Below are positions 10,574 through 22,736 of a stretch of DNA of 64,000 nucleotides, piece by piece (the first letter of the stretch is position 1; each line of letters starts with the position of its first letter). This stretch comes from Aotearoamyces nothofagi (taxonomy: Eukaryota > Ascomycota > Leotiomycetes > Leotiales > Tympanidaceae). Below the pieces are notes generated by a model. The model had not been told where the DNA came from and did no database searches. It was given only the letters and a program-made list of their open reading frames with translations. Both the position numbers and the translations under genes were made by a program. The stretch spans positions 248,001-312,000 of the forward strand of contig JADDTR010000007.1 of assembly GCA_015345905.1 (NCBI GenBank), written 5' to 3'.

Positions 10574-12333
10574 AAATATATTAGCTATAAATACTTTTGC
10601 CATGACAGCAAGCCCTGAGCCAGACATGAAGATGGTGATACTGCTTTGTCTCGAGCAGAGGTCGTATGAGAGATCGCCTGTAGAAGCAGCTGTTTAGCCA
10701 ACTGAGGTGTAACTTACTCGTTATGAGTCATGCTGTGGCCAATATCCAGGATTTAAGAGGAGGTGCTTATGCACCTGTTGATTAAATAAACGAGTCAGCA
10801 AGCATGCGGTATCACAGGCGGCGAGAAAGTGATAATCACTTGATAACTGCAAGCCGTTCGTGTATTGACCTATCGTTATATGGCCATGTCCCTACAAGGC
10901 TTGGGGACTGCACGATGCACGTTTGTTCCCGTTCCCGACCCGCGACTGGATATGATTCTTGAATGGGCGTTCCACTAGGACTGTAAGTGCTGTAAACTAT
11001 TGCTTGTTTCGCACCAATTCCGGTGGGGAAGGGCTGATACAAGACTGGGAAGAGGCTAAGTTTTGACAGGAACTCTTGCATTTTGGAACCTACGACGTTC
11101 AGATCGTTTTCGGACATGACCAATTATGGCAATGGAAGTGATGGGAGATAATTGACGGAGATGGCATAACCAGCCGCCGAGGAATATATCCTAAAGAGGT
11201 CCATGATATGAAGCGAGGAACCGAGTACGTCGCGATGGCGGTGAACCTTAAGGTTGTGAACTTGTGAACCTTGAGGTTGGTTTGATGCAATGACTGGCTG
11301 TAAATGAACGAAGGCCTCTTGCCAGAAGCCGGCAAGGGCTTCGCGGTGCATTGGTGACTGATGTCGGTAGGGTGCAGCGAATGCAATGTGACGGACCCCT
11401 AATTGGCCCCACGCGGCAGGACGAAGTACGAGCAGCATATCGTTCAATGTCTGTTCGACGACTGACTCTCCGGATGACGATCATAACGGTCATCATCCTG
11501 CAAGGGACCTTTAACTTTGGGCCATTCCAGGCTGTGAAATATGCACAGAAGATGGCCGATGGCGTGTTGTAAATTGCGATCATGTAAGAAGCGTCATCGG
11601 CCAGTCTCACCGCTGGCCGAAACGAGGATCTCCTTGCCCAGGTTCATATGTCTTGTCACAGCACTCATCCGCATCCTTTCTTACTCAAGCATGAGGCCCT
11701 TCCGACACTGGACAGAAAGTATGGACGAACACGAGGCGTTAGAAGTAATGTAGGAGCTGTCTGACGGGGCCTGGGTCCCGTACTACGTTAAACGACAGGT
11801 CAGTTTCATCAGAAGGGCGAGTCAGAGTAGACCTCAAAGCTCTTTTAAGCATCGGTTTCCCTGTACTGGATCTTTCAGTAGAATCAACGGTTAAGTATCG
11901 ATGAGCCCCAACGATGTTGTATTACATTCTGTACTCACCAAGATAACAAGACCGCAGGGTAGATTGCCAAACAAGAGAGAGCAGATGTCAGCGTGTTCTG
12001 TTGTAGACCGCTGCACCTAGTGCTTCCATATGCTATGAGATACCATAGTTTTGATAGAAGAAAACAAGAAGCAGACCGTCGTGCCTTCTAGTTGCGGTTG
12101 TTGACCCAGCTAAGGCCACTAAACGGGCATGCGCTGTCCGTTACTAGGAAAGGATTGAGCACCTGCGGTTTTCCACTATCTAGCTCTTCACCTTTTCACA
12201 ACTCAATTGCACCAGTCCATTTGACTTGGTACATATCTGATTGAAAAAGCCTCAACTCTACAATTCAGTTCCAATAACTGCTTTGCATGAAATATCATCA
12301 ATCGCAGCATATGAAATTTGGTGAACAGCTGGC
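10574..12333. other. Intergenic region upstream of HMT1-like gene
   Basis: Ordinary base composition. No recognisable gene. The longest candidate is a minus-strand frame of about 93 codons starting at ATG 11117 and ending near 10836. It has no family resemblance that I can name and no clear splice partners upstream, so it is not called. The last 150 bp, before ATG 12334, probably contain the HMT1-like promoter and leader. Confidence 0.5.
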
Positions 12334-15300
12334 ATGGCTCCAACCGCTCCTCCACAGGTATGCACAGTAGCGTCAAAGGTGGGATCGTGACCAGTGAAGA
12401 CATACTAACCAAGGGAATAGCTTTGGAATGCTATCGTTACTCTTCACTATGCATGCCCCCTCATAGTGTTGCTATTCTTCCTAGCGGCCACGTCAGTCAG
12501 CATTTGCACTCTCCAGACACTAGCATTGAAGGTCAAAGATCAGCATGTCCGACGAGATGTCCTGTTGTGGCTCATGTTTTCTGTCGTTGGAACATACGTA
12601 AGTCTTCACTCATTATCATACACTGATTACTAGACAAAAGTACACCAGCGTGGCTGATCTAAGGCTACCGTGATGGTTATACTGACATATATTTACAGAT
12701 TGGCCATGCTCTGCTCCTACTCATCCGAACATTACTTGAGAGGGACTTTACTCCAAGCCAAGATGGAATTGTAAGCTACCTACCTCGCTTTACATGTGGT
12801 TTGTTGTGCTCGAAAATGTGGAGCAGGCGGAACAGCTTGTATCTTTAAAACTTACTATGAGACGGGGTTCTTTGCTGACCAAGCTCTTAGATATATCTTG
12901 TATCTTCTTCCGTTGTATGGTTTGTTCAAGTTCTCATCCTAGCCGATACGAATTTCCCGGTTTGGTATCCATACTACGGTAGTTGGCTCATGGGTATACT
13001 CGTCGATATAACATTAGTCATTGTCCCCAATATCTTCCGCCACCCAACTGGAGTCTTCGACTTCATCACGATTGCCATTCAGGGAGTAAGAATCTGCACT
13101 TTCGCTACTCTTATTTGCGTATACCTGGGCCTTCGGAATCGGAAAGAAGAATACGATAATGGTGATGCAGAGCGGCAATCATTACTCCGGAAGAACCTTG
13201 CACCAAAGCGTTCGAGCACGGATGAGATTGGAGAGAACGGAGGCGGATATGGAACGGCTGCAGAGGCTTCTGGAGCAAGTTCCCATATAGAAAGCGATGA
13301 AAATGGTAGTGATGATGAGGAGGATGCTACTTATCTTAAAAGGCAAGAAGCTCAGGAAAAGATGGCAAAAAGATTGCGGGCTGACGGGAATTGGTGGACA
13401 TATGCAAGAGGATTTGCCGTAAGTACAACCGTGGTAAACATTTAATTGGGCTGCTGACATGGGTATTCCTAGATACTATTCCCTTATATATGGCCCCTTC
13501 ACAGCAAATCTCTACAATTTCGAGCAATCCTGGTTGGAGGCTGTCTTTTGGCTGCCAACTTCCTCCATGTTCTGGTTCCACGCCAACTTGGCATCGTCAC
13601 TGACGCGCTTGTTGACGGTAAGTAGGGAGAATATATGATAGATTACATCGCTCACTATTACAGGCCGTCAACCTTGGATTGCAGTCGCAATATATGCGAC
13701 ATTGGCTTTTGCAAACTCCCGAGCTTGTATTGGATGGCTGCAATTCTGGTTATACCAGCCATTAGAACAGTATGCGTATGACGCCCTCAACACTGCAGCT
13801 CATTCTCATGTGATGAACCTATCATCCGATTTCCATGACAGTAAAGAACCAGCAGATATTCATCAAGCTGTATTCCGCGGGCAAACCGTCGTCGACTTGG
13901 TCGATACGATCTGCTTTCAGGTCCTGCCGATGTTGATCGACCTTGCTGCAGCCTTTGCATACCTCACTTACTTGTTCGGACCTTATATGGGTCTAATCAC
14001 AGCTGTTACAACTATATCATATCTCTACCTAACCACGAAATTAGTGACCATGGCAAGTACTCTGCGTCGAGTTTATGTCAAAAACCGAAACAAAGAGTGG
14101 CTGTCAGGTTATTCAAGCCTTAATAACTGGCGAACTGCAAGCGTACGATTGATCTAACTAAATATTCTTGGCCATTAAGCTGACCTTTACTAGTATTTTA
14201 ACAACGTTGAGTACGAAAAGCATAGATACGCCTCTAGTGAGTATATGTTATTCCGATACTTGTTCAACAACAACAATTGATTTCATCTAGGCGTTAAGAA
14301 CAAGTTAAAGTCAGAAAAAAATTACCGCATGACTATACAGGTTATAGGTGCAGTCCAAGGGATAATATTAACCCTTGGACTCCTTGGTGGGTGCTTTATT
14401 GCGATATACCAGGTGACTCAGAAGGTGAAGAGCCCAGGGGACTTTGTAATTCTTCTCACCTACTGGTCCCAGTTGCAAGGTATGCGCACCAGGCTTCTTA
14501 AGGACCATAGGAAATGATACAAGCATCTAATATACAAAACAGGACCTTTATCGTTCTTCAGCAATGTTTACAAGGAAATTTCTGAAAGTATGATGGATGC
14601 GGAGCGCTTGCTAGAACTCTTCCAAACCAAAACAACCATTACTGATAAGAAAGATGCAAAGACACTTAAGTTGGGAAAAGGCGAAGTCAGATTTGACCAC
14701 GTCAACTATTCGTACGATCCTCGAAAACTTACCTTGAAATCTATCAATTTCATAGTCCCTGGCGGGTCTACTGTTGCCCTTGTTGGTGAGACTGGTAGCG
14801 GAAAATCGACAATACTCAAATTACTCAACAGGTTCTACGATGTTACTGATGGAAGCATACAAATCGATAAACAAGATATACGCGATGTAACTTTAAAGAG
14901 GTAAGTGACTCGTTCAAGCATCGCAGAATACTTCCTTCTCTTGGGCTTCATAGGGCTATCTAGGATCTTACAATGGTTCTATTTTACCCATTAATTCCAA
15001 GCTATTCACATAAACTAGTAATAATTCAACTACTTATACAGACTAGAGGTGAAATGGTGCTGACTCTCTAACTATTTCCAGCCTCCGTGCCAAAATCGGC
15101 GTCGTCCCACAGGACCCAGCACTATTCAGCGATTCAATCATGAACAATGTTCGCTATGCTAGGTTGACTGCAAGTAATAGAGAAGTTTATGAGGCTTGCA
15201 AAGCAGCAGCCATTCATGATAAAATTATGTCCTTTCCAGATGGTAAGTCCTAACGAATGTCAGCATCCTCGATTTAGGCTGATCTGTTTGGCCAAGGGTA

Positions 15301-16834
15301 TAATTCAAAAGTTGGACAACGCGGGGTGTGAGTACTGTTACCAATCTGCAGCGGAAGAAATATGCTGAAATAAATTGTGCAGCAAGCTCTCAGGAGGCGA
15401 ACAACAACGTATTGCAATTGCTCGAGCTATTTTGAAACAGCCCGAGATTATTTTGCTTGACGAGGCTACAAGTTCTGTCGACACGGAGACTGAACAATTG
15501 ATCCAGAAAGCATTCAAGCAGTTATGCATGGGCCGTACTACCTTCATTGTTGCGTAAGTTTTAGTCTATATAAGGACTCTGCAGAGGCTAAAACGTGCTT
15601 TAGACATCGTTTATCAACCATTATGAGAGCCGATTATATCATGGTCATAAAGAATGGAGCGATCATCGAAAACGGCTCACACGATGATCTGATACATTCT
15701 AAGGGCAAGTATCATGACCTCTGGTCCAAGCAGATTCTCGTGAAGCCAATGAAGGACCGGTCTAGATCTAGTAGTCCTAAGAAACTAGATGCAGACATTA
15801 TCAATGACCTTACTCCTGACTGTCAGCGAACTGAGCTGGCTAAGGTCTTGAGGACCACTAAGCACGTGCATGCCAAAGGCAGCGAAGTTGAAAGTGCATC
15901 TAACCAGTCTAAGGTAGGGTTGTCGCACGATCTAATCCATACGTACTGACATACTCTAGGCACTCATATTAAAGCCAGATGCGCCGGAATTTATTCCTCG
16001 ACACCTACGAACTAATACAGATGATTCCGGCAGACCTGAATCAAAGCAAGAGACAAAAGAGAAGCTCGAGAACGAAAAAGAACAGAAGAATCAAGAGAAA
16101 GAGGAGCAAAAGGAGCAAAAGGAGCCAAAGGAGCAAAAGGAACAAAAGATACTTGTCAATTTGGCTAATAGGGTTGCGATGGGGGTAGGGGAACAAATTG
16201 ATGGATCCAATGGTCAGTCAGACCTTTTTTAAAAGAGTGTCCTTGAACTAAAAGTCGATCTAGACTTCAAAAATTCTACAGTCCAAGATTCTCCCTCTCC
16301 TATTGTGTCTGAAGAACACGGCCCCGAGACGGCCACTGCAGCTGATCTAAGCACCAAGGACGACAAACTTAAGGCCCGGCGGCCTAGATACGGAAGACGA
16401 TATCAAGCAAAGAGCGAGCCAACCAATCGCCTCCACAATTCCACAGATAGCAACAATGTTTCTGAGGCCGCAATCAGCTGTGGCGATGGGCAACCTATTC
16501 CTGGTACTATATCTCAGGTGAGACTCTTTCGGGTATCTAAGTAAATATAGTAGCCATACTTAGCCAATGTTAGCAGTTTCGGCGTGTCTCGGCTCCAAGT
16601 GACCCTGCTTCCAGCAGTTCAGAGATGCATAGTTCATCACAAGGTACACGTCCCCGCCGTACGCGCCATTGGAGAGCCAAAAACCGGGATACAAGCTCTG
16701 GATCGGGTGCTACATCCACGACTACGAGCTCTCAATACCAGTCTACAGAAGATGGGAATTCGCCAATAGCGCCAAACACTTCTCCAGCTGGAGGCGTGCA
16801 GACTCCATTGATCAGATTCGCACCTGGTTCGTAG
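12334..16834 (+). CDS. hmt1: HMT1-type vacuolar ABC half-transporter (ABCB6 family)
   Basis: Sixteen exons, 1150 residues: 12334-12357, 12421-12597, 12699-12770, 12891-13418, 13473-13617, 13664-14142, 14194-14236, 14291-14479, 14543-14900, 15082-15242, 15297-15327, 15383-15553, 15604-15913, 15960-16212, 16264-16517, 16577-16834. The N-terminus has an extra membrane domain, then an acidic cytosolic loop, a six-helix ABC membrane domain and one nucleotide-binding domain. ATPase motifs are complete: [10 protein letters not shown] (Walker A), VVPQDPALF (Q loop), [14 protein letters not shown] (signature), [12 protein letters not shown] (Walker B) and AHRLSTI (H loop). Fission yeast Hmt1 carries phytochelatin or glutathione conjugates into the vacuole and confers cadmium tolerance; the same role is likely here. 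The roughly 300-residue C-terminal tail is unusual: it contains a Lys/Glu/Gln repeat ([15 protein letters not shown], near 16085-16145) and an Arg/Ser-rich end. The tail exons are less certain than the ABC part, although the frame is kept to the stop. Confidence 0.88.
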
Positions 16835-17632
16835 GTATAAATAAGCATGGCTCTGAATGAATCTGCATTCCGTTACGCTCTTAAGCTTGATTTTCAATAT
16901 CGCTGTCTAATTATATCGACCCAACCCTTTCTCACCTCATAATTTAATATATGGGGGGCGCCTGTCTGACCTCATTCCATGGGCTCTGTTGGCTTATCCG
17001 AATAAATACGGTAGCTATGAAATGGTGACAAATCCTGAAGGCTATTGAAGAATGGAGTTCCTTCTCTGGCTATGCACATCTTGCTATCATTCCACTATAG
17101 GTTTCCTTTCCTACCAACTCTCCGCATTCTAGGGTTAATACATCTAATACCCCAGTGGTTAACCTACATGTAGAATTAGATTTCGTTTTTGGGAATGCTC
17201 TTTAGGAAGTGTTAAAAAGGCCACTACCAGATCAAATTACAGATTAATGATAAAGGCATTTTCATATAGGAAGACTCGTGTTCATGTGACTAGTTAACTG
17301 CCTGACTAGATTTTCCGAAACACAATGATAATCTGACGAGCATGATATATTTTGCCATGCTTATCTCGTGTTGTTCCTGAATTACGCAGCGAGAACAATG
17401 ATGACCAGTTCAAAACTTGAAATAAAATCTGAATAGTTAAACAAACAAAGAGTAGGAGTCGTCAAGTTGTGCGTAATATAGCGACTTGAAAGATATGACG
17501 GCCATAAGTTCGGAAAATCCAGATGTCTTCTGAAAAGGTTTGTAGCAAATCTTTAATCTCAATTATCTATCCTACAGAATTCGCCACGTTATGCTGTGTG
17601 AGGTATCATGTTTTCTCTAAGAACGAATCCCA
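16835..17632. other. Convergent intergenic region between HMT1-like and SGT2
   Basis: Two gene ends meet here. The sequence is moderately AT-rich, without open frames of note. It should hold both 3' UTRs and polyadenylation sites. Confidence 0.6.
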
Positions 17633-18807
17633 TTACTGGCTCCCCGCACCTCCCGCGCCTCTTCCAGCTCCACGACCAGCACCACCAGCGCCACCCATCA
17701 TATTCCTCGCCCTATTGACTATTAGTTTCGAGCATAAATCGGGTGGGGAGTTTTTGCTTACATCTCGGCAATGCTTGGGTCTTGCATCAAGCTTGAAAGA
17801 TCTGGCATGCCACCAGCGCCTCGCCCGCCCTCACCACCGGCTCCGGCAGCGCCACCGCCGAATTGATTGGCCATCTCTCGTAGCCGTGGGTTGCTCATGA
17901 GGTTGTTCATCATATCGGGGTTACTCATCAGGTTCTGTGCCATGCTTGCGAACATTGGGTTGCTCATGATAGAGCTCAGATCTGGCATTCCACCGCCTCC
18001 GGCCCCACCACCAAACATACCTGCCAGACTTGAAAGATCTGGCATCCCACCTGCACCACCAGCTCCACGATCTGTTGACAGCCCGGCGTCATCCCCTTCT
18101 TCGTCTTGTTGGTCTTCTACACGCTTCTTCGCAGTCTCATAGCCCTTCTTCATGGCATCGCTACCGCCGTTTCCTTCATACTCGATACCTTGCTGATATG
18201 CTTCCATACTGCCTTGAGCATCTCCTAATGCAAATCGAGCTAGTCCTAATCTTGACCATGCCTTTGTGTACTTAGGGTCCGCTGCTACTGCAGCCTCGGC
18301 ATCGGCCTTTGCTGACTCGTGGTCTTTTGAGGCAGAGTATGCGGCCGCGCGGTTGGAGAGGAAGATTGGATTTCCAGGGACTAAAGCTAAAGCCTTCGTA
18401 TAGTACTCGATTGCGGCTGGGTAGTCCTTTTTTGCCATAGCAGTATTTCCATATTTCTTCAGGGCCTCTGCTTCCGCCTTCTGCACCTCAGTAGGAGCTG
18501 AAGAGCTCGCCGACTCGGCCTTCCCTTGTTCACCCGCAGCATTTGTGCCTGGACCAGCTGCGGTCTTGCCCTTGAGCTTTTCATAGACGCCGTAAATCTG
18601 GAGGAGGTTCTGGCCGCCAATTGCGGATTTTACGGCGGCTTCGTCGCTTGCGTCAACTTTGAAAGACTCGGATATGCAAGACTGCGCGACTTCGATGCTT
18701 TCGCGGTCTTCGGCGCTGAGTGTACCGTCTTTAAGGGATGTGGAGAGGAAATCGATGATAGCGAGCGCAAGGCGCTGCTTGGTCGTCGTTGCCGACTGCT
18801 TTTCCAT
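17633..18807 (-). CDS. sgt2: SGT2/SGTA, TPR co-chaperone of the GET pathway
   Basis: Two exons on the minus strand, 17762-18807 and 17633-17711 (intron 17712-17761), 374 residues. ATG at 18807 is chosen because the frame farther upstream opens only with a TTG. An N-terminal dimerisation domain (KQRLALAIIDFLSTSL) precedes three TPR repeats at about residues 110-225 (GNTAMAKKDYPAAIEYYTKA, LSNRAAAYSASKDHESAKAD, AWSRLGLARFALGDAQGSME). The C-terminus is Gly/Met/Asn-rich with three MPDLSS copies and SNPMFASMAQNLMSNPDMM, the client-binding type of domain. Sgt2 captures tail-anchored membrane proteins with Hsp70 and hands them to Get4/Get5/Get3. The small last exon encodes ARNMMGGAGGAGRGAG and ends SQ. 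Identity is firm. Confidence 0.93.
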
Positions 18808-19738
18808 TAATGCTGCCTCTTCTGGTATTATCCAGGGCAACTTACCATATTCTGTAGGAGAAGCTGGGGGCTGTTTGCGGTGGTGGCTGCGAAGAGGATA
18901 CGTGGAGGATATGATGAGGCTTCACGTGCATCTCTTGGTGGGGGTTCTTGCTCCAGACTTTCCAAATGATTCTAAGCGATAGCTCTCAAGGTTCTACGCT
19001 AGTGCTCAGGCTTCTCGAGTGAGTTCAGAAGTCAAGTCGAGACTGGTCTCTCTTCATTACACCGTACGGACACACCATTTCTTACAGCTACTCTAGTTTA
19101 CATGCGGAACTAAGTATATTTGACCCTTTTAAGACCACTGACTCATAGTACGCTTCTTGTGTTTTATAATGAACTTATAAGTCTTCACCTTGAGCTCCCT
19201 GCAGCTATTGACTGTAGGTTTTAAATGCAATCTATCTCTAATTATATAAGTGGTGGAGTTTAATCTATGACCCCATTCAATCCTAGCCAGCCATGAAGTC
19301 TTGCTTAATTAAAGTCTGTATTCCAAAAACCCATCATAGAACCATCAAGAGATCTGTTTGGTTCTTAATAGAAGACAATTGGTTCATTTACTTACAGCTT
19401 GATACTCTAGTTTTCAGATGGTGTGATCCAAATAGCTTGAAGACTTCGCAAAAGTCGCCTAGAGAAGGTCTTTATATTCTGGGTGCTACAATGATCTTCC
19501 TACTCCCGAGGAATACCTAGTTTCTTGTATGCTGGTGCAAAAAATGGGTCAAGCTGAACTAGCCAAAAATAGAAGGCTGAGGAATACCTGGCATGTTGCT
19601 CAATAGACTTCCACACTGTTGAGTATCTCTGTACTTTGAAGTATAACTCTGTTCAACCAAGTCAGTTATTATAGTAAGGAGAAGATTTTCACATCAACTA
19701 GGCAAAAAAAAGTTACTTTCATCATTTCATTATGGTAT
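18808..19738. other. Intergenic region between SGT2 and OLA1
   Basis: It carries the SGT2 promoter at its left end and the OLA1 3' UTR at its right. One plus-strand frame of 75 codons starts at ATG 19293 but shows no family features, so it is not called. Confidence 0.55.
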
Positions 19739-21232
19739 CTAGCTCTTAGCGGCTCCGGCCTTCACTAAAATTATATCACCATCCTCAATGACGTAGTCTT
19801 TGCCCTTCGTCAAGATTTTCCCCTTAGCCTTGACCTCGGACTCATCGCCAAGCTCTTTAAGAACTGAGAAATTGTACACAATACATTGAATGAAAGTCTT
19901 CTCGAAGTCTCCGTGAATAACACCTGCAGCTTGAGGAGCCTTGGTGCCCTTTCTAATCGTCCATTGCCTTACTTCATCTGTGCCGGTTGTGAAGAAGCTG
20001 CCGAGGTTTAAAACCTTGCGCATAGTTACGACAATCTTAGGTAGAGCAGACTCAACACCTAGAGTCTTCAATTCTGCCTCGGCTTCCGCTTCGGTCTCAA
20101 AATGGCTCAATCGCTCCTCAAGACAGACAGACAGGGGGAGAATAGGGTCACCGGCGGCGTTCTCCTTAATCCATTCGGCGATCTTTCCGAGGTGCTTGTT
20201 CTTCTTTCGAATGTAGTCCTTCTCACTCAAATTGACCAGGTACACGACTGGCTTGGCTGTGAGAAGGAACAAAGGGTTGATCACTTCAACCTGGGACATT
20301 ATTGTGTCAGTATGGTACCACTTGTTTATCTTTTGAAGAATGATAGGAATATTTGAAAGTAGATCAGAACGGGTTTCATATCTCATAATGCTCTCTGCGT
20401 TTATATTGAGGCATTCGACGAGCTGGGATTATTCAGGCCTCATGGCCCTTTGTCATCATGAAAAATTAAAATGGTAAGGAAAGTTGAGCTCGCGTACCTC
20501 TTTGGGGGACCAGTCACCTTTCCGCACATCGCCGCCATCTTGGAGCAACTTCAAGACCTTCTCAATGGTTGCCTCCTCTTCCTTGAGCTTCTTCATCTCA
20601 AGACTCTGTCCACCTCTTCTCGTTAACTTCTTGATGTTTTCAAATGCCTTCTCAGTGAACTCGATATCCTTAATTCGAAGCTCCTCACTGATGATGGTAA
20701 GATCCCGGACTGGGTCGACATCACCCTCGACGTGAATAATCTCTGCATCATCGAAGCAACGAACCACCTGGAAGATAGCGTCAACAGCACGAATGTGTGA
20801 CAAGAATGCATTTCCAAGTCCAGCACCCGTAGATGCACCACGAGTCAGTCCAGCAATATCATAAACTGTCAGGTTGGCTGGTACTCGTGATTTAGGGTTG
20901 TATTTCTCGCAGAGCCAGTCATATCGCTCGTCAGGGACGATGACACGAGCTTCTTCTGGATCGATAGTGGCGTATGGGAAATTCTGAACAGAAAAATTAG
21001 TATCCAACAGGAAATGCGATGCGTGAAGTTCTTACGGCAGGGTTACCAAGTGAACACTTGGTGATAGCCTGAAAGAGCGTCGACTTTCCAACGTTTGCAA
21101 GGCCGACCTGAGACTTTATTAGCAAGGTCCCCAAGTCATGATGGTAAGGTTGTTTACAATTCCACTCTTCAAACTATTACCGGGCCTGCCGAGCAATACC
21201 TTCTCCTGTTGAACAGCCTTCTTTGGAGGCAT
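19739..21232 (-). CDS. OLA1: Obg-like ATPase OLA1/YchF
   Basis: Four minus-strand exons: 21158-21232, 21036-21107, 20498-20983 and 19739-20290; 394 residues, the usual size of the family. The protein starts MPPKKAVQQEKVLLGRPGNS. G1 is VGLANVGKST, G3 is DIAGLTRGAS, and G4 is the atypical NLSE that lets YchF proteins prefer ATP over GTP. A coiled-coil insert (about residues 150-200) and a C-terminal TGS domain ending in DYVIEDGDIILVKAG follow. OLA1 is a cytosolic translation- and stress-linked ATPase. Frames upstream of exons 3 and 4 run into intron sequence and were trimmed at AG acceptors to match the family (GNPA|NFPYAT and SPKE|VEVINPLF). Confidence 0.95.
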
Positions 21233-21708
21233 TTTGCGACTCTTTGCGTAACCTCGCGTGCCTCGAGAAAAATTCGAAACCGTGCAGTTAAGCAGGCTTT
21301 GATTTACGATCACAGTACTTGCTGTGGATCGGCTGAAGGTGGGTGAGAGAGAAATGAAGAAACGTGATACGCCAAATGTTGACGTCGTGATTACGGGAGA
21401 GAGAGTTTACAAACCCCCTCTACACGAAGCTGTTTTGTGTGGCCCTATGAAAAGATTGGATGCGAGCGTGGGAAATCTAACTCGAGCTTGGCTAGTAGTG
21501 GCTCGCTAGTTTTACGATCACGTGCTGATAATGCGTCTTGAACAGCAGAGAATCGATACGTAACGGCGGCTTGCGACGTGTGTGAAACACTATTGGAATA
21601 CTCTGCAAGTTTCTCCTGGTAGATAATGACACTGGAGCTCATATTATATAACGGAAGCCTGTTATTATTCTGAAAGTTATACTAGCCGAATCGCAATTAT
21701 AACCTAAG
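21233..21708. promoter_or_regulatory. Divergent intergenic region OLA1 / PPPDE gene
   Basis: The two genes point away from each other, so this 476-bp interval must hold both promoters. No TATA box or other factor site stands out strongly. Confidence 0.5.
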
Positions 21709-22550
21709 ATGCCATCAAAAAAAGGCCCAAAGAAGCCTTCTGGTTCCAATCATAGGTCAACTCTATCGTTACAGAAGACCGAGGTCATAATTAACGTTTA
21801 TGACCTTCTCCCAGTAAGTACCGTATTCTCTTCATGTCTAGTATTATATATAATATTACTAATCCTCTCCTTTAGCCAGGGAAGTTTTCGACGTTACTAT
21901 GGACGATCGGATCGTCACTACTACACTCAGGCGTTGCCATAAATGGAAAGGAATACGCGTTTGGAGGGCACGATAAACGAGGAATGACTGGTGTATACTG
22001 GACAAAACCAAAGACAGAGCCACCTGGAGGAACGTTCAAGTGTGAAGTCCTTCAAGGCTTTACTCTTGCCCCGCAGGCGGAGATTGACGTAATCATCAAG
22101 CAGGCTTCAGAAGATTTCCAAGGCACAGCATACAATCTTCTCAACAAGAACTGCAACCATTTCACTTCGTATCTATGCGAAAAGCTTACTGGACAACCTG
22201 GTCCGAATTGGATAAACCGAGCAGCAAGCATTGGCGTTGCATTGCCGTGTGTTGTACCACGGGAGTGGATCGCACCACCTGACTATGATACTGCCGATGG
22301 CGAACTGGTGGAGGAGGAGGACGATATCATTGATGTGCATGAGCGATCCCGAATGCTGCGAAGGGATAGCAGCTACGGAAGACACAGCTTTGATGATGGA
22401 GATCGAGGGGATATGACAGATGACGACGAGTGGGATAGTGAGGAGGAGCGGAGACATGGAGGCAGTGGCAAAGGCAAAGCGCCAGTCAGAGACACATCTG
22501 GAAGAGTGGTGCCGCCTGCAGATCGAGCACCTCTACCTCGTGGAAGATGA
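21709..22550 (+). CDS. PPPDE-domain (DeSI-like) thiol peptidase
   Basis: Two exons, 21709-21813 and 21876-22550, 259 residues. After a short basic N-terminus the PPPDE fold runs from about residue 24 (EVIINVYDLLP) to about 165. The two hallmark residues are present: His in SSLLHSGVAING and Cys in LLNKNCNHFTSYLCEKLTG. The family removes SUMO or ubiquitin from proteins (DeSI-1, DeSI-2) or cuts related isopeptide bonds. The C-terminal third is acidic and then Gly/Arg-rich and probably disordered. Substrate cannot be told from sequence. The gene ends 186 bp from the end of the convergent uS11m gene. Confidence 0.9.
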
Positions 22551-22736
22551 AAAATTATGGCAGAAAGACCTCTTGTTAATAGCATCCCCGGCGTAAACAA
22601 AGGACAGGGACAAAGGCGTTTAGATGATCTTCGATACCCATACGCTTTCATTACTTATAATGCACATATTGTACAACACACAACCACTTGTCCACATGGG
22701 CTGCGATGAATTCCAGACACCAGGAAACATCTAATT

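Noticed and set aside
11099-11610. Overlapping minus-strand frames upstream of HMT1-like gene
   Set aside because: Several frames overlap in different phases, many with non-ATG starts, and none shows family features or a coherent spliced model.
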